Origin: Pseudomonadota bacterium
Lineage (GTDB): Bacteria > Pseudomonadota > Gammaproteobacteria > Burkholderiales > Burkholderiaceae_C
Reading direction: 5' to 3'
Length of the DNA stretch: 45,384 nt
NCBI GenBank assembly: GCA_018241265.1
Contig: JAFEEF010000020.1
Span: 1-45,384 of the forward strand
The notes beneath the pieces are model-generated. The model searched no databases and was not told the origin of the DNA. It saw only the letters and a list, made by a program, of their open reading frames with translations. Of the stretch, positions 1 through 8,779 are shown one piece after another. A program made the position numbers and the translations under genes. Every line of letters starts with the position of its first letter. Positions within the stretch are counted from its first letter, which is position 1.

Positions 1-88
1 CCGCGCCACATCTCGACTCTACCAATGGCGCCGCCGCTGACGAGTGCCCCTGCTCCGCCGCCGGTCGGTCGCCGGAAGGAACCTCAGG

Positions 89-1099
89 CTACGAGCTGCG
101 GCGATACGACCCTGGGGCGCTGCCCGTCCATGCCTTGAAGGCACGCTGAAACGCTGCACTGTCGGAGAACCCGAGGTCGAGCGCGAGCTCGGCCAGGGGC
201 ACGCCGCTCGTGTTCAGGCGGACGATGGCGATGTCGCGGCGGAGCTCGTCCTTGAGCGACTGGAACGAGGTTCGTTCGGAAGCCAGGTGTCGCTGGAGAG
301 TGGCCGTCGACATGTTCAGCGATCGAGCCGTCGCGGCCAGGTCCGGCCATGCCGGCTGCACGGCTTGCAAATGGCTCCGCACCCGCGTGCTGGCGATGTC
401 ATCGCTGCGCCTGGGCAGGATGACGTGGGTCTGCGCGTCGGCCAGGAAGGCGCGCAGCGCGGTCTCGTCGCGGCGGATCGCTCCGCGCAACCGCCCCGCA
501 TCGAACCACACCGCAGACCGGGGACAGCCGAATCGCAACTGCGCCGGAAAGACCTGACCGTAGCTGCCCGCGTGGTCGGGGCTTTCGAAGGCGAAGTCGA
601 ACCGGGCGGCCGGGAGCCGCCCGCCGCCCAGCCACGCGATCAGCCGCCAGAAGACGCGCAGCAGCATCTCGTGCAGGAACACGGGTTGCGCGATCGACGC
701 GTTGCAGAAGCGCAGGGCCAGACCTGCGAGCCCGTCGTCCGCGGTCATCTGCTCCAGCACGACATCGTCCTGCAGGAGCCGGAAGACGTGGGCCACGCGC
801 CGGATCGCCGTCTCGACGTTCGGCGCCCCGAGCGCACTGCGTGCCATCAGCGCGAAGCTGCCGAGCTTCAACGGGCGCGACAGAAAGCCCAGGCATTCGT
901 CTTCGCGCCGCTCGATCAGCAGGCGGAACAGCGTCGAGTACTGATCCGCGGTGACGCGGGCGGCGGCCTGTCCCATCAGGCCGGCGGCAATGCCGGCGTC
1001 GACCAGGAATCGCTCGCAGGACTCGCCCCGCGCTTGCACGCCGGCCAGCATGCCCTGCACGAAGGCCATCGGAATGGTGATGGGCGCTTGAAGGGTCAA
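89..1099 (-). CDS. AraC-family transcriptional regulator (OruR-like)
   Basis: A 336-residue regulator. Residues about 15-200 resemble the arabinose-binding-like N-terminal domain of OruR-type AraC proteins. The C-terminal 90 residues hold the two helix-turn-helix units; the first includes ATARSLNMSTATLQRHL and the second the typical LALDLGFSDSAAFQRAF, ending in the family's P.xYR signature. The start is TTG at 1099; an in-frame ATG ten codons in is an alternative. It is transcribed away from the acyl-CoA ligase operon across a 141-base gap, so it probably controls that operon in response to its substrate or an acyl-CoA derivative. The family call is firm. The target is inferred from position. 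Confidence 0.9.
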   Translation of the reverse strand: MTLQAPITIPMAFVQGMLAGVQARGESCERFLVDAGIAAGLMGQAAARVTADQYSTLFRLLIERREDECLGFLSRPLKLGSFALMARSALGAPNVETAIRRVAHVFRLLQDDVVLEQMTADDGLAGLALRFCNASIAQPVFLHEMLLRVFWRLIAWLGGGRLPAARFDFAFESPDHAGSYGQVFPAQLRFGCPRSAVWFDAGRLRGAIRRDETALRAFLADAQTHVILPRRSDDIASTRVRSHLQAVQPAWPDLAATARSLNMSTATLQRHLASERTSFQSLKDELRRDIAIVRLNTSGVPLAELALDLGFSDSAAFQRAFKAWTGSAPGSYRRSS

Positions 1100-1240
1100 C
1101 GGCGGCCAGGCCTCAACTTGATGCGTTTCGCCATGCGATCGATGCGCCGCGCCATCGCCTGCGGCGCCGGTCGCCCCTACGATTTCTCCGCATCCGAACC
1201 ACTGACCCGCAAGTCAACGCGGGCACCCCAGGAGACCGGC
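1100..1240. promoter_or_regulatory. Divergent promoter region between AraC regulator and acyl-CoA operon
   Basis: This 141-base gap separates two divergent starts and must carry both promoters or their operators. I could not pick out a convincing -35/-10 pair or inverted repeat. An AGGAG ribosome-binding site lies at 1230-1234, six bases before the ligase ATG. Confidence 0.45.
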
Positions 1241-2800
1241 ATGTACCTCACCCAGGCGCTGCACCGCGCGGTTCAGCAAACGCCCGATCGTATCGCGGTG
1301 CGGTTCGGCGAACGCCAGCGCACGTTCCGCGAATTCGCGGGCCGCGTTGCACGACTCGCCGGCGCGCTGCAGGGCTTGGGCATGCGCGACGGCGATCGCA
1401 TCGCGATGCTGTCGCTGAACTCGGACCGCTACCTCGAATACCAGATGGCCGTGCCGTGGGGCGGCGGCGTGCTCAACCCGTGCAACACCCGCTGGTCGAC
1501 GGCCGAGATCCTCTACTCGCTCGAGGATTCCGGCTCGACCATCCTGCTGGTGGACGAGACCCACCGGCCGCTCGCCGAGAAGCTGCGCCGCGAGTCGAGC
1601 ACGCTGCGCGAGCTGATCTACTGCGGTGACGGCGCCGCGCCCGACGGCATGCACGGCTACGAGGCTTTGCTGTCGCGCGCCGAGCCGGCGGCCGATGCCG
1701 GACGCTACGGCGACGACCTGGCCGGCATCTTCTACACCGGCGGGACGACCGGCTTCCCGAAGGGCGTGATGCTCAGCCACGCCAACCTGTGCAGCTCCGG
1801 CCTGGCCCTGCTCGCCGAGGGCGCCGCTGTGCGAGACGGCACCTACCTGCACGCCGCGCCGATGTTCCATCTGGCCGACATCGGCCTGGCGATGCCGCAT
1901 TGGCTGGCCGGCAACACGCACGCCATCGTGCCCGCGTTCGCGCCGGAAGCGGTGCTGGAGGCGCTGGAGCGCGACCGCGTGACGCACACGCTGCTGGTGC
2001 CGACGATGATCCAGATGCTGGTCGACCACCCGGCGATCAAGCAGCCGCGCGACTTGGGCGCGCTGAAGACCATCATCTACGGCGCCTCGCCGATCGCCGA
2101 GGCGGTGCTGGAGCGCGCGATGGCCGCGCTGCCCGACGTGGGCTTCATGCAGGGCTACGGCATGACCGAGCTGTCGCCGTTGGCGAGCATCCTCTCGCCC
2201 TGGCATCACACGCCGCAGGGGCGTCAGCTCGGCAAACTGCGCTCGGCGGGCCGTGCCAGCTTCAACTGCGAGATCAGGATCGTCGACGCGGACGACCGCG
2301 AACTGCCGCGCGGCAGCGTCGGTGAAGTGATCGTGCGCGGCCCCAACGTGATGCAGGGCTACTGGAACAAGCCCGAGCAGACGGCGGCCACGCTGCGCAA
2401 CGGCTGGATGCACACCGGCGATGGCGGCCGCATGGACGACGACGGCTACGTCTACATCGTCGACCGCATGAAGGACATGATCATCAGCGGCGGCGAGAAC
2501 GTCTATTCCGCCGAAGTCGAGAACGCGATCGCGCAGCACCCCGCCGTCGCCGCCTCTGCGGTGATCGGCATTCCGAGCGCGCAGTGGGGCGAGTCCGTGC
2601 ACGCGGTGGTCGTGCGCAAGCCGGGCAGCGACGCGGCGGCCGACGAGCTGATCGCCCATTGCAAGGCGCTGATCGCCGGCTACAAGTGCCCGCGCAGCGT
2701 CGAGTTCCGCGACGCGCTGCCCCTGTCCGGCGCCGGGAAGATCCTCAAGACCGAACTGCGCAAGCCCCACTGGGAAGGGCGCGAGCGCCAGGTCGGCTGA
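1241..2800 (+). CDS. Acyl-CoA synthetase (AMP-forming ligase)
   Basis: A 519-residue ATP-dependent ligase that activates a carboxylic acid through an acyl-adenylate to its CoA thioester. The P-loop YTGGTTGFPKGV is at about 165-176. The aromatic motif GYGMTELSP, the hinge region YIVDRMKDMIISGGENVY and the C-terminal GKILK catalytic lysine are all present, so the enzyme looks intact. The frame stays open far upstream, but the start at 1241 has an AGGAG site and clears the divergent regulator. It is the first gene of the operon and so probably supplies the substrate for the beta-oxidation-like enzymes that follow. Chain-length specificity cannot be read from the sequence. Confidence 0.93.
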   Translation: MYLTQALHRAVQQTPDRIAVRFGERQRTFREFAGRVARLAGALQGLGMRDGDRIAMLSLNSDRYLEYQMAVPWGGGVLNPCNTRWSTAEILYSLEDSGSTILLVDETHRPLAEKLRRESSTLRELIYCGDGAAPDGMHGYEALLSRAEPAADAGRYGDDLAGIFYTGGTTGFPKGVMLSHANLCSSGLALLAEGAAVRDGTYLHAAPMFHLADIGLAMPHWLAGNTHAIVPAFAPEAVLEALERDRVTHTLLVPTMIQMLVDHPAIKQPRDLGALKTIIYGASPIAEAVLERAMAALPDVGFMQGYGMTELSPLASILSPWHHTPQGRQLGKLRSAGRASFNCEIRIVDADDRELPRGSVGEVIVRGPNVMQGYWNKPEQTAATLRNGWMHTGDGGRMDDDGYVYIVDRMKDMIISGGENVYSAEVENAIAQHPAVAASAVIGIPSAQWGESVHAVVVRKPGSDAAADELIAHCKALIAGYKCPRSVEFRDALPLSGAGKILKTELRKPHWEGRERQVG

Positions 2801-2826
2801 CAACCCACACCGCTCAGGAGCAAGCC

Positions 2827-4011
2827 ATGACCTCTTCCGTGATCGTCGCCGGTGTCGGCATGATCCCCTTCACCAAGCCGGGCGCCAGCGAGCCATATCC
2901 CGTCATGGCCGCCCGGGCCATCCGCGCCGCGCTGGACGACGCCGGCGTCGCGTTCGACCGGGTGCAGCAGGCCTACGCCGGCTATGTCTACGGCGACTCG
3001 ACCGCCGGCCAGCGCGGGCTGTACGAGGTGGGCATGACCGGCATCCCGGTGGTCAACGTCAACAACAACTGCTCCACCGGTTCGACGGCGCTGTTCCTGG
3101 CGCGCCAGGCGGTCGCCGGCGGCGCGGTGGACTGCGCGCTGGCCTTCGGCTTCGAGCAGATGGCGCCGGGCGCGCTCGGCCAGGTCTTCGATGATCGACC
3201 GAGTCCGTTCGAACGCTTCGACGAGGTGACCGCAGAACTGATCGACGTCCCCGGCGTCCCGTTCGCGCTGCGCTACTTCGGCGGCGCGGGCCTGGCGCAC
3301 ATGCAGCAGTACGGCACCCGCCTCGAGACCTTCGCGAAGATCCGCGCCAAGGCGAGCCGGCATGCCGCCAACAACCCGCTCGCGCTGTTCCGCAGCGTCG
3401 TCAGCACCGAGGACGTGATGGCCTCGCCGATGATCTGGCCCGGCGTGATGACGCGGCTGATGGCGTGTCCGCCGACCTGCGGCGCGGCCGCCGCGCTGCT
3501 GGTGTCGGAGTCGTTCGCGCAGCGGCACGGACTGGACGCCGGCGTGCGCATCCGCGCCCAGGCGATGACCACCGACACACCGGCCGCCTTCGAGGCGCGC
3601 GACATGCGCGAGGTGGTCGGCTTCAGCATGACGCGCGCCGCCGCGCAGCAGGTCTACGAAGCGGCCGGCGTCGGGCCCGAGGACATCCGCGTCGCCGAGC
3701 TGCACGACTGCTTCGCACACAACGAGCTGATCACCTACGAAGGGCTGGGCCTGTGCCCGGAAGGCGGCGCGGAGAAGTTCGTCGAGGACGGCGACAACAC
3801 CTATGGCGGGCAGGTGGTGACGAATCCGTCCGGCGGGCTGCTGTCCAAGGGGCATCCGCTCGGCGCCACCGGGCTTGCGCAGTGCACCGAGCTGGTCGAG
3901 CAGCTGCGCGGCCGCGCGGGCGCGCGGCAGGTCGACGGCGCGCGGCTCGCGCTGCAGCACAACCTCGGTCTCGGCGGCGCGTGCGTCGTGACCTTGTACG
4001 AAAGGGTCTGA
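2827..4011 (+). CDS. SCP-x-type thiolase (lipid-transfer-type acetyl-CoA acyltransferase)
   Basis: A 394-residue thiolase-fold protein of the SCP-x/lipid-transfer branch. The active-site cysteine is in NNNCSTGS (about residues 76-83) and the C-terminal histidine motif is GGLLSKGHPLGATG. Between them, AELHDCFAHNEL matches the SCP-x version of the second histidine loop. This branch cleaves branched 3-ketoacyl-CoA or, in sterol side-chain pathways, performs a retro-aldol cleavage with a DUF35 partner. No DUF35 protein is visible nearby, which favours ordinary thiolysis. An AGGAG site precedes the ATG, and the gene lies 26 bases after the ligase. Confidence 0.9.
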   Translation: MTSSVIVAGVGMIPFTKPGASEPYPVMAARAIRAALDDAGVAFDRVQQAYAGYVYGDSTAGQRGLYEVGMTGIPVVNVNNNCSTGSTALFLARQAVAGGAVDCALAFGFEQMAPGALGQVFDDRPSPFERFDEVTAELIDVPGVPFALRYFGGAGLAHMQQYGTRLETFAKIRAKASRHAANNPLALFRSVVSTEDVMASPMIWPGVMTRLMACPPTCGAAAALLVSESFAQRHGLDAGVRIRAQAMTTDTPAAFEARDMREVVGFSMTRAAAQQVYEAAGVGPEDIRVAELHDCFAHNELITYEGLGLCPEGGAEKFVEDGDNTYGGQVVTNPSGGLLSKGHPLGATGLAQCTELVEQLRGRAGARQVDGARLALQHNLGLGGACVVTLYERV

Positions 4012-4013
4012 TC

Positions 4014-4454
4014 ATGATCGACAAGAAGTGGATCGGCCACGAACTCGGCAGGTCCGTCCTGGCGCTCGAGCGCGGGCGGCTGCGCTTCTTCGCCCAGGCC
4101 ATCGGCGAGACCGATCCGGTCTACACCGACGAATCGGCCGCGCGCGACGCGGGGTATGCCGACCTGCCGGCGGCGCCCACCTTCCTGTTCGCTGCGGAGC
4201 TGGACTCCGGCGCGATGTTCGGCCTGCTGGACCTGCTCGGCGTGCCGCACGAGAAGGTGCTGCACGGCGAGCAGAGCTTCGAGTACATCGCTCCCGTGGT
4301 CGCGGGCGACGTCGTGACGGTGAGCTCGCGCATCGCGGACATCTACGACAAGAAGGGCGGCGCGCTCGAATTCATCGAGATCGAGTCGCGCGTGACGAAC
4401 CAGCACGACAGCCATGTCGCGAACCTGCGTTCGCTGACCGTGGTGCGCCACTGA
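4014..4454 (+). CDS. FAS1-type dehydratase N-terminal-domain (hot-dog) protein
   Basis: A 146-residue single hot-dog-fold protein resembling the N-terminal half of MaoC-type dehydratases. It shows RFFAQAIGETDPVYTD near residue 25, followed by the AAPTFLFAAEL segment. It lacks the catalytic Asp/His pair of an active (R)-hydratase and is followed immediately by a MaoC protein that has it. The two probably form a heteromeric 2-enoyl-CoA hydratase, as ChsH1/ChsH2-like pairs do. That pairing is inferred from arrangement. The ATG lies three bases after the thiolase stop, which suggests translational coupling. Confidence 0.82.
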   Translation: MIDKKWIGHELGRSVLALERGRLRFFAQAIGETDPVYTDESAARDAGYADLPAAPTFLFAAELDSGAMFGLLDLLGVPHEKVLHGEQSFEYIAPVVAGDVVTVSSRIADIYDKKGGALEFIEIESRVTNQHDSHVANLRSLTVVRH

Positions 4455-4464
4455 AGGAGCCGGC

Positions 4465-4887
4465 ATGAGCAATTCACCCACGTATGACTCCGTCGAGCTC
4501 GGCGACGCGCTGCCGGCATTGAGCCTGCCCACGGTCGACCGCCGCATGCTGGCGCTGTTCGCCGGCGCCTCGGGCGACCACCATCCGATTCACATCGACC
4601 TCGACTACGCGCGCCGCGCCGGCATGCCCGACGTGTTCGCCCACGGCATGCTGGGCATGGCGTGGCTCGGCCGCGTCGTCACCGGCTGGGCGCCGCAGTC
4701 GCGGCTGCGCCGCTTCGACGTGCGCTTCCAGGGCATCACGCACCTCGGCCACGCGATGCGCTGCGGCGGCCGCGTCGTCGAGAAGCTCGAGCGCAACGGC
4801 GAACGCTGCGTGCGCATCGAGCTGCACAGCGTCAACCAGCACGGCCAGACCAAGATCGCCGGCGAGGCGCTGGTCGCGCTGCCCTGA
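4465..4887 (+). CDS. MaoC-like (R)-specific enoyl-CoA hydratase
   Basis: A 140-residue hot-dog protein. The hydratase signature FAGASGDHHPIHIDLDYARR (about residues 32-51) carries the catalytic Asp and His, and the FAHGMLGMAWLG segment follows. It would hydrate a 2-enoyl-CoA to a 3-hydroxyacyl-CoA, probably together with the preceding hot-dog protein. The start follows an AAGGAGCCGGC ribosome-binding region directly after the upstream stop. Confidence 0.88.
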   Translation: MSNSPTYDSVELGDALPALSLPTVDRRMLALFAGASGDHHPIHIDLDYARRAGMPDVFAHGMLGMAWLGRVVTGWAPQSRLRRFDVRFQGITHLGHAMRCGGRVVEKLERNGERCVRIELHSVNQHGQTKIAGEALVALP

Positions 4888-4909
4888 AGCCAACCCAGGA
4901 GATCCACAA

Positions 4910-5740
4910 ATGACACGTACGCTCGAAGGCAAGGTCGCCCTCGTCACCGGGTCGGGCCGCGGCATCGGCCGGGCCATCGCGCTGAAGCTCGCGCGCGCAG
5001 GCGCGCGCCTGGTCGTCAACGACCTCGACGACGCGCCGGCGCAGGAGGTGGTGCAGACGATCCGCGACGCCGGCGGAGAGGCGCTGGCCTGCGTCGGCAG
5101 CGTCACCGCGCCCGACTTCGCCGAGCGCTTCGTCGGCACCGCCGTCGGCGAGTTCAAGGGCCTGGACATCGTCGTCAACAACGCCGGCTACACCTGGGAC
5201 AACGTGATCCAGAAGATGAGCGACGAGCAGTGGTACGCGATGCTCGACTGCCACCTGACCGCGCCGTTCCGCATCCTGCGCGCCGCGCAGCCGGTGATCC
5301 GCTCGCTGGCCAAGGCCGACGCCGAGGCCGGCCGGCGCGTCGTGCGCAAGGTGGTCAACATCTCGTCGATCGCCGGGCTGTTCGGCAACGCCGGCCAGGC
5401 GAACTACGCCGCGGCGAAGGCCGGCATCGTCGGCATGACGCAGACGCTGGCGAAGGAATGGGGGCGCCTCGACGTGACGGTGAACTGCGTCGCCTACGGG
5501 CTGATCAAGACCCGGCTGACCGACAGCGCCGCCGGCGCATCGACGGCGCTCATCGAGGGCCGCGAGATCAAGGTCGGCGTCAACCCCGACCTGCTCGCCG
5601 CGATGGAGCGCGGCATACCGCTCGGCCGCGGCGGCACGCCCGACGAGGCGGCCGGCGCCGTCTACCTGTTCTGCATTCCCGAGTCCGACTACGTGAGCGG
5701 CCAGACGCTCATGTGCAGCGGCGGCCTGACCGGCATCTGA
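4910..5740 (+). CDS. Short-chain dehydrogenase/reductase, FabG-like
   Basis: A 276-residue classical SDR. It has TGSGRGIG (about residues 14-21), NNAG, a catalytic Ser in NISSIAG and YAAAK. It is slightly longer than FabG because of an insertion before the active-site serine (ADAEAGRRVVRK) and another near IEGREIKVGVNPD. Given its place between a hydratase and an acyl-CoA dehydrogenase, it probably oxidises a 3-hydroxyacyl-CoA to the 3-keto form for the SCP-x thiolase. A CCAGGAG site precedes the ATG. Fold and cofactor are sure; the substrate is inferred. Confidence 0.9.
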   Translation: MTRTLEGKVALVTGSGRGIGRAIALKLARAGARLVVNDLDDAPAQEVVQTIRDAGGEALACVGSVTAPDFAERFVGTAVGEFKGLDIVVNNAGYTWDNVIQKMSDEQWYAMLDCHLTAPFRILRAAQPVIRSLAKADAEAGRRVVRKVVNISSIAGLFGNAGQANYAAAKAGIVGMTQTLAKEWGRLDVTVNCVAYGLIKTRLTDSAAGASTALIEGREIKVGVNPDLLAAMERGIPLGRGGTPDEAAGAVYLFCIPESDYVSGQTLMCSGGLTGI

Positions 5741-5753
5741 AGGACAGAACGCC

Positions 5754-6905
5754 ATGCTGCCGCCGCTGCACCGCCATCGCTGGATGGACGAGGACGTCGA
5801 GGCCTTTCGCGCGCAGGTGCGCCGCTACATCGCGGCCGAGCTGTCGCCGCGGCTGGAGGGCTGGCGGCGCCAAGGCTACATCCCGCGCGACACCTGGCGC
5901 GCCTTCGGTCAGTTGGGTTTCCTGCTGCCGGAGATCGACGAGGCCTACGGCGGCGCGGGCGCGACCTTGGCCTACCAGTACGTCGTCCAGGACGAGCTGG
6001 CCCAGGCCGAGTTCCCGGCCATCACCGCGGTGCACAGCATCGCGACGCACTACATCCTCGACTACGGCACGCCGGAGCAGAAGCAGCGCTGGCTGCCGCG
6101 GCTGGTCAGCGGTGAGCTGCTGGCCGGCATCGCCCTGACCGAGCCCGGCTGCGGCTCCGATCTGCAGGGTCTGCGCACGCGCGCCCGGCGCGTCGACGAC
6201 GGCTACCTGATCGACGGGTCCAAGACCTTCATCACCAACGGCTACACCGGCAACCTGCTGGTGGTCGCCGTGCGGACCGGAGAGGCGGGCAGCCGCGGCG
6301 TGTCGCTGATCGTGCTGGAGACCGAAGGGTTGGAAGGCTTTCGGGTCGGACGCCGGCTCGAGAAGCTGGGTCAGCACGCCTCCGACACGGCCGAGCTGTT
6401 CTTCGAGAACGTGCGCGCGCCGGCCGATCGGCTGCTGGGCGGCGTCGAGGGCAGGGGCTTCGCCCAACTGATGAGCCAGTTGCCCTACGAGCGCATGCTG
6501 CTGGCGGTGCAGGCCGCCGCGGTGATCGAACGCGCCGTGGAGCTCACGCTCGACTACACCCGGCAGCGCAAGGCCTTCGGCCAGACCCTGTACGAGCTGC
6601 AGAACACGCGTTTCAGGCTGGCCGAATGCGCGACGCTGGCCCACGTGGTGCGCACCTTCGTCAATGACTGCATCCAGCGGCTGCTCGACGGCGAGCTCGA
6701 CGACACCACGGCCTACATGGCCAAGTGGTGGTGCACCGAGCAGCAGTGCAAGGTCACGGACGAGTGCCTGCAGCTCTTCGGCGGCTACGGCTACATGGTC
6801 GAATATCCGATCGCCCGGCTCTATGCGGATGCCCGCGTGCAGCGCATCTACGGCGGCGCCAACGAGATCATGAAGGAACTCATCGCGCGTAGGCTCGCCG
6901 CATGA
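5754..6905 (+). CDS. Acyl-CoA dehydrogenase, long-chain (LCAD)-like
   Basis: A 383-residue FAD-dependent acyl-CoA dehydrogenase. The flavin and substrate motifs IALTEPGCGSDLQGL and TFITNG are present, as is the C-terminal IYGGANEIMKELIAR. The position that carries the catalytic Glu in MCAD/SCAD is Gly here. The LCAD/isovaleryl-type base appears instead as Glu246 in QLPYERMLL. This assigns it to the LCAD-like group, which often handles long or branched acyl-CoA. It overlaps the next gene by four bases (ATGA). Confidence 0.9.
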   Translation: MLPPLHRHRWMDEDVEAFRAQVRRYIAAELSPRLEGWRRQGYIPRDTWRAFGQLGFLLPEIDEAYGGAGATLAYQYVVQDELAQAEFPAITAVHSIATHYILDYGTPEQKQRWLPRLVSGELLAGIALTEPGCGSDLQGLRTRARRVDDGYLIDGSKTFITNGYTGNLLVVAVRTGEAGSRGVSLIVLETEGLEGFRVGRRLEKLGQHASDTAELFFENVRAPADRLLGGVEGRGFAQLMSQLPYERMLLAVQAAAVIERAVELTLDYTRQRKAFGQTLYELQNTRFRLAECATLAHVVRTFVNDCIQRLLDGELDDTTAYMAKWWCTEQQCKVTDECLQLFGGYGYMVEYPIARLYADARVQRIYGGANEIMKELIARRLAA

Positions 6906-7933
6906 ATCCGCCCCTGCGCGACGTACGCATCGTCGAGTTCGAGGGCATCGGACCCGGCCCGCTGGCGGGCCGCATGTTGGCCGACATGGGTGCGCAGGTG
7001 ACGGTCATCGCACGGCAGCAAGCGGGTGCGGTGGCCGAGCGCATCGGCGGCGCCGGCCAGCCGCTGCGCTGCGGCAAGAGCCTGAGGCTGCTCGACCTCA
7101 AGGACGCGGCCGGCGTATCCGAGGCGATGGCGCTGATCGCCCGTGCCGACGCGTTGATCGAGGGCTACCGTCCCGGCGTGATGGAACGATTGGGCCTCGG
7201 CCCCGCCGATTGCGCCGTGCGCAATCCGAAGCTCGTCTACGGACGCATGACGGGCTGGGGACAGTCGGGTCCGCTGGCCCAGGCCGCCGGGCATGACTTG
7301 AACTACGTGGCGCTGACGGGGCTGCTCTCGCTGGCCGCGCGCAAGGGCCAGGTTCCGAGCGCGCCGCCCACCGTGCTCGGCGACGCGGTCGGTGCGCTGG
7401 GCCTGGCCTTCGGCATCGCGTGCGCGTTGCCGGAAGCGCGCGCCGGCGGACTGGGCCGCGTCGTCGACGGCGCGATCGTGGATGTCCTGGCGATGCTCGG
7501 CTCGATCGCGCAGTGGGCGCGCGCCAACGGCCAGCTGGACGGGCCCTCGCCGAGCCCGTTTCATGACTCGCCGTTCTACGACGTCTATGCCTGCGCCGAC
7601 GGTGGCTTCGTCACGCTGGGCGCGCTCGAGCCACAGTTCTACGCGCAGCTGCTGCGCAAGCTCGGCCTGGACGACGTGGATCCGGCGGCGCAATACGACG
7701 TGCGGGCCTGGCCGGGACTGAAGGATCGGCTCACGGCCCTGTTCGCGAGCCGGTCGCGGACGCACTGGTGCGAAGTCCTGGAAGGCACCGACGCGTGCTT
7801 CGCCCCGGTGCTGAGCCTGGCCGAGGCCGCCGCGCATCCGCACAATGTGGCGCGTGGGATCTATCGCGTCGCGGCAGATGGCGGCATCTCCGTGGCTGGC
7901 GCCCCGCGCTTCCTGCCGCTGACGACGGAGTGA
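6902..7933 (+). CDS. Alpha-methylacyl-CoA racemase (CaiB/BaiF family)
   Basis: A 343-residue family III CoA-transferase-fold protein. GHDLNYVALTGLLS and the later LGDAVGAL match the AMACR catalytic His and Asp motifs, so racemase rather than CoA transferase is preferred. AMACR interconverts (2R)- and (2S)-methylacyl-CoA so that an S-specific acyl-CoA dehydrogenase can act. Its presence is the best hint that the operon degrades a methyl-branched acid such as an isoprenoid or sterol side chain. The start overlaps the dehydrogenase stop. Confidence 0.87.
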   Translation: MNPPLRDVRIVEFEGIGPGPLAGRMLADMGAQVTVIARQQAGAVAERIGGAGQPLRCGKSLRLLDLKDAAGVSEAMALIARADALIEGYRPGVMERLGLGPADCAVRNPKLVYGRMTGWGQSGPLAQAAGHDLNYVALTGLLSLAARKGQVPSAPPTVLGDAVGALGLAFGIACALPEARAGGLGRVVDGAIVDVLAMLGSIAQWARANGQLDGPSPSPFHDSPFYDVYACADGGFVTLGALEPQFYAQLLRKLGLDDVDPAAQYDVRAWPGLKDRLTALFASRSRTHWCEVLEGTDACFAPVLSLAEAAAHPHNVARGIYRVAADGGISVAGAPRFLPLTTE

Positions 7934-7938
7934 AAGAC

Positions 7939-8727
7939 ATGCAGGAATCCGAAGGCATCGCCTGGGGCGTGGCCGACCACATCGGCCGCATCATGCTGAA
8001 GCGCTCGGCGCGGGCCAACGCGCTGTCGCGCGACGCGAGCCGGGCGCTCGTGCGTGCGATCGACGAAGTGCTGGAGGCGCGGCCGCGTGTCGTGCTGCTG
8101 GCCGCCGAAGGCCGCATCTTCTGCGCGGGCGGTGACATCGACGAGTTCGTGGCGGCGGGTTCGGCGCTGAGCGCGCTGGTGGACGACATCCTGGAGCCGC
8201 TGCATCCTGCGCTGCACCGTTTGGCCAGCGCGCCGCTGCCGATCGTCGCGGCGCTGAACGGCCCCGTGGGGGGTGCGGGCGTCGGGCTGGCGCTCAGTGC
8301 CGACTTCGTGCTCGCGGCGCGGTCCATGAAGCTGCGGACCGGCTATGCGGCCATCGGGCTCTCGCCCGATCTCGGGGCGTCCTATTTCCTGGCGCGCCGC
8401 GTCGGCGCCGTGCGTGCCCAGCAATGGCTCATGCTCAGCGAGGCGGTCGACGCGCAACGTTGCCTGGACAGCGGCGCCGTCGATTTCGTCTACCCTGATG
8501 CAGAGCTCCCGGACGCCGCGGAGCGGTTGGTGCAACGGCTGGCATCGTCGGCCGCCGGCTCGCTGGCCGCGATCAAGCGCCTGTGCGCCGGGCTACCTGG
8601 CCGCGACCTGCATGCGCACTTGGCGCTCGAGCATGAGCTGCTGGCCGCGTGTGCCCACTCTGCAGACGCACGCGAGGGTGTGCGAGCCTTTGTCGAGCGG
8701 CGGGAACCGCGATTCGGGAACGACTGA
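7939..8727 (+). CDS. Enoyl-CoA hydratase/isomerase family protein
   Basis: A 262-residue crotonase-fold protein. The oxyanion-hole segments are FCAGGDIDEF (about residues 65-74) and GPVGGAGVGLAL. The GLSPDLGASYFLARRVG segment resembles PaaG-like isomerases more than classical hydratases, with Asp where the second catalytic Glu usually sits. Isomerisation of double bonds is therefore as likely as hydration. It is the last gene of the operon and starts five bases after the racemase stop. The next gene lies on the opposite strand. Confidence 0.87.
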   Translation: MQESEGIAWGVADHIGRIMLKRSARANALSRDASRALVRAIDEVLEARPRVVLLAAEGRIFCAGGDIDEFVAAGSALSALVDDILEPLHPALHRLASAPLPIVAALNGPVGGAGVGLALSADFVLAARSMKLRTGYAAIGLSPDLGASYFLARRVGAVRAQQWLMLSEAVDAQRCLDSGAVDFVYPDAELPDAAERLVQRLASSAAGSLAAIKRLCAGLPGRDLHAHLALEHELLAACAHSADAREGVRAFVERREPRFGND

Positions 8728-8779
8728 GGATCGGCCGAGACCGGTCGCTGCCGTCCGCACAGGGCGGAGCGGATGTCGC

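Noticed and set aside
44-1240. An upstream extension of the acyl-CoA ligase frame
   Set aside because: It overlaps the AraC regulator on the other strand and has no ligase features; the AGGAG-ATG at 1241 is a proper start.
1214-2803. A 529-codon minus-strand frame opposite the acyl-CoA ligase
   Set aside because: The plus strand has all motifs of an AMP-forming ligase; the minus translation is low-complexity and matches nothing.
8728-8779. A possible terminator (TCCGC-acagg-GCGGA at 8754-8768) between the convergent ECH and PEP-CTERM genes
   Set aside because: The stem has only five pairs and no T-run.
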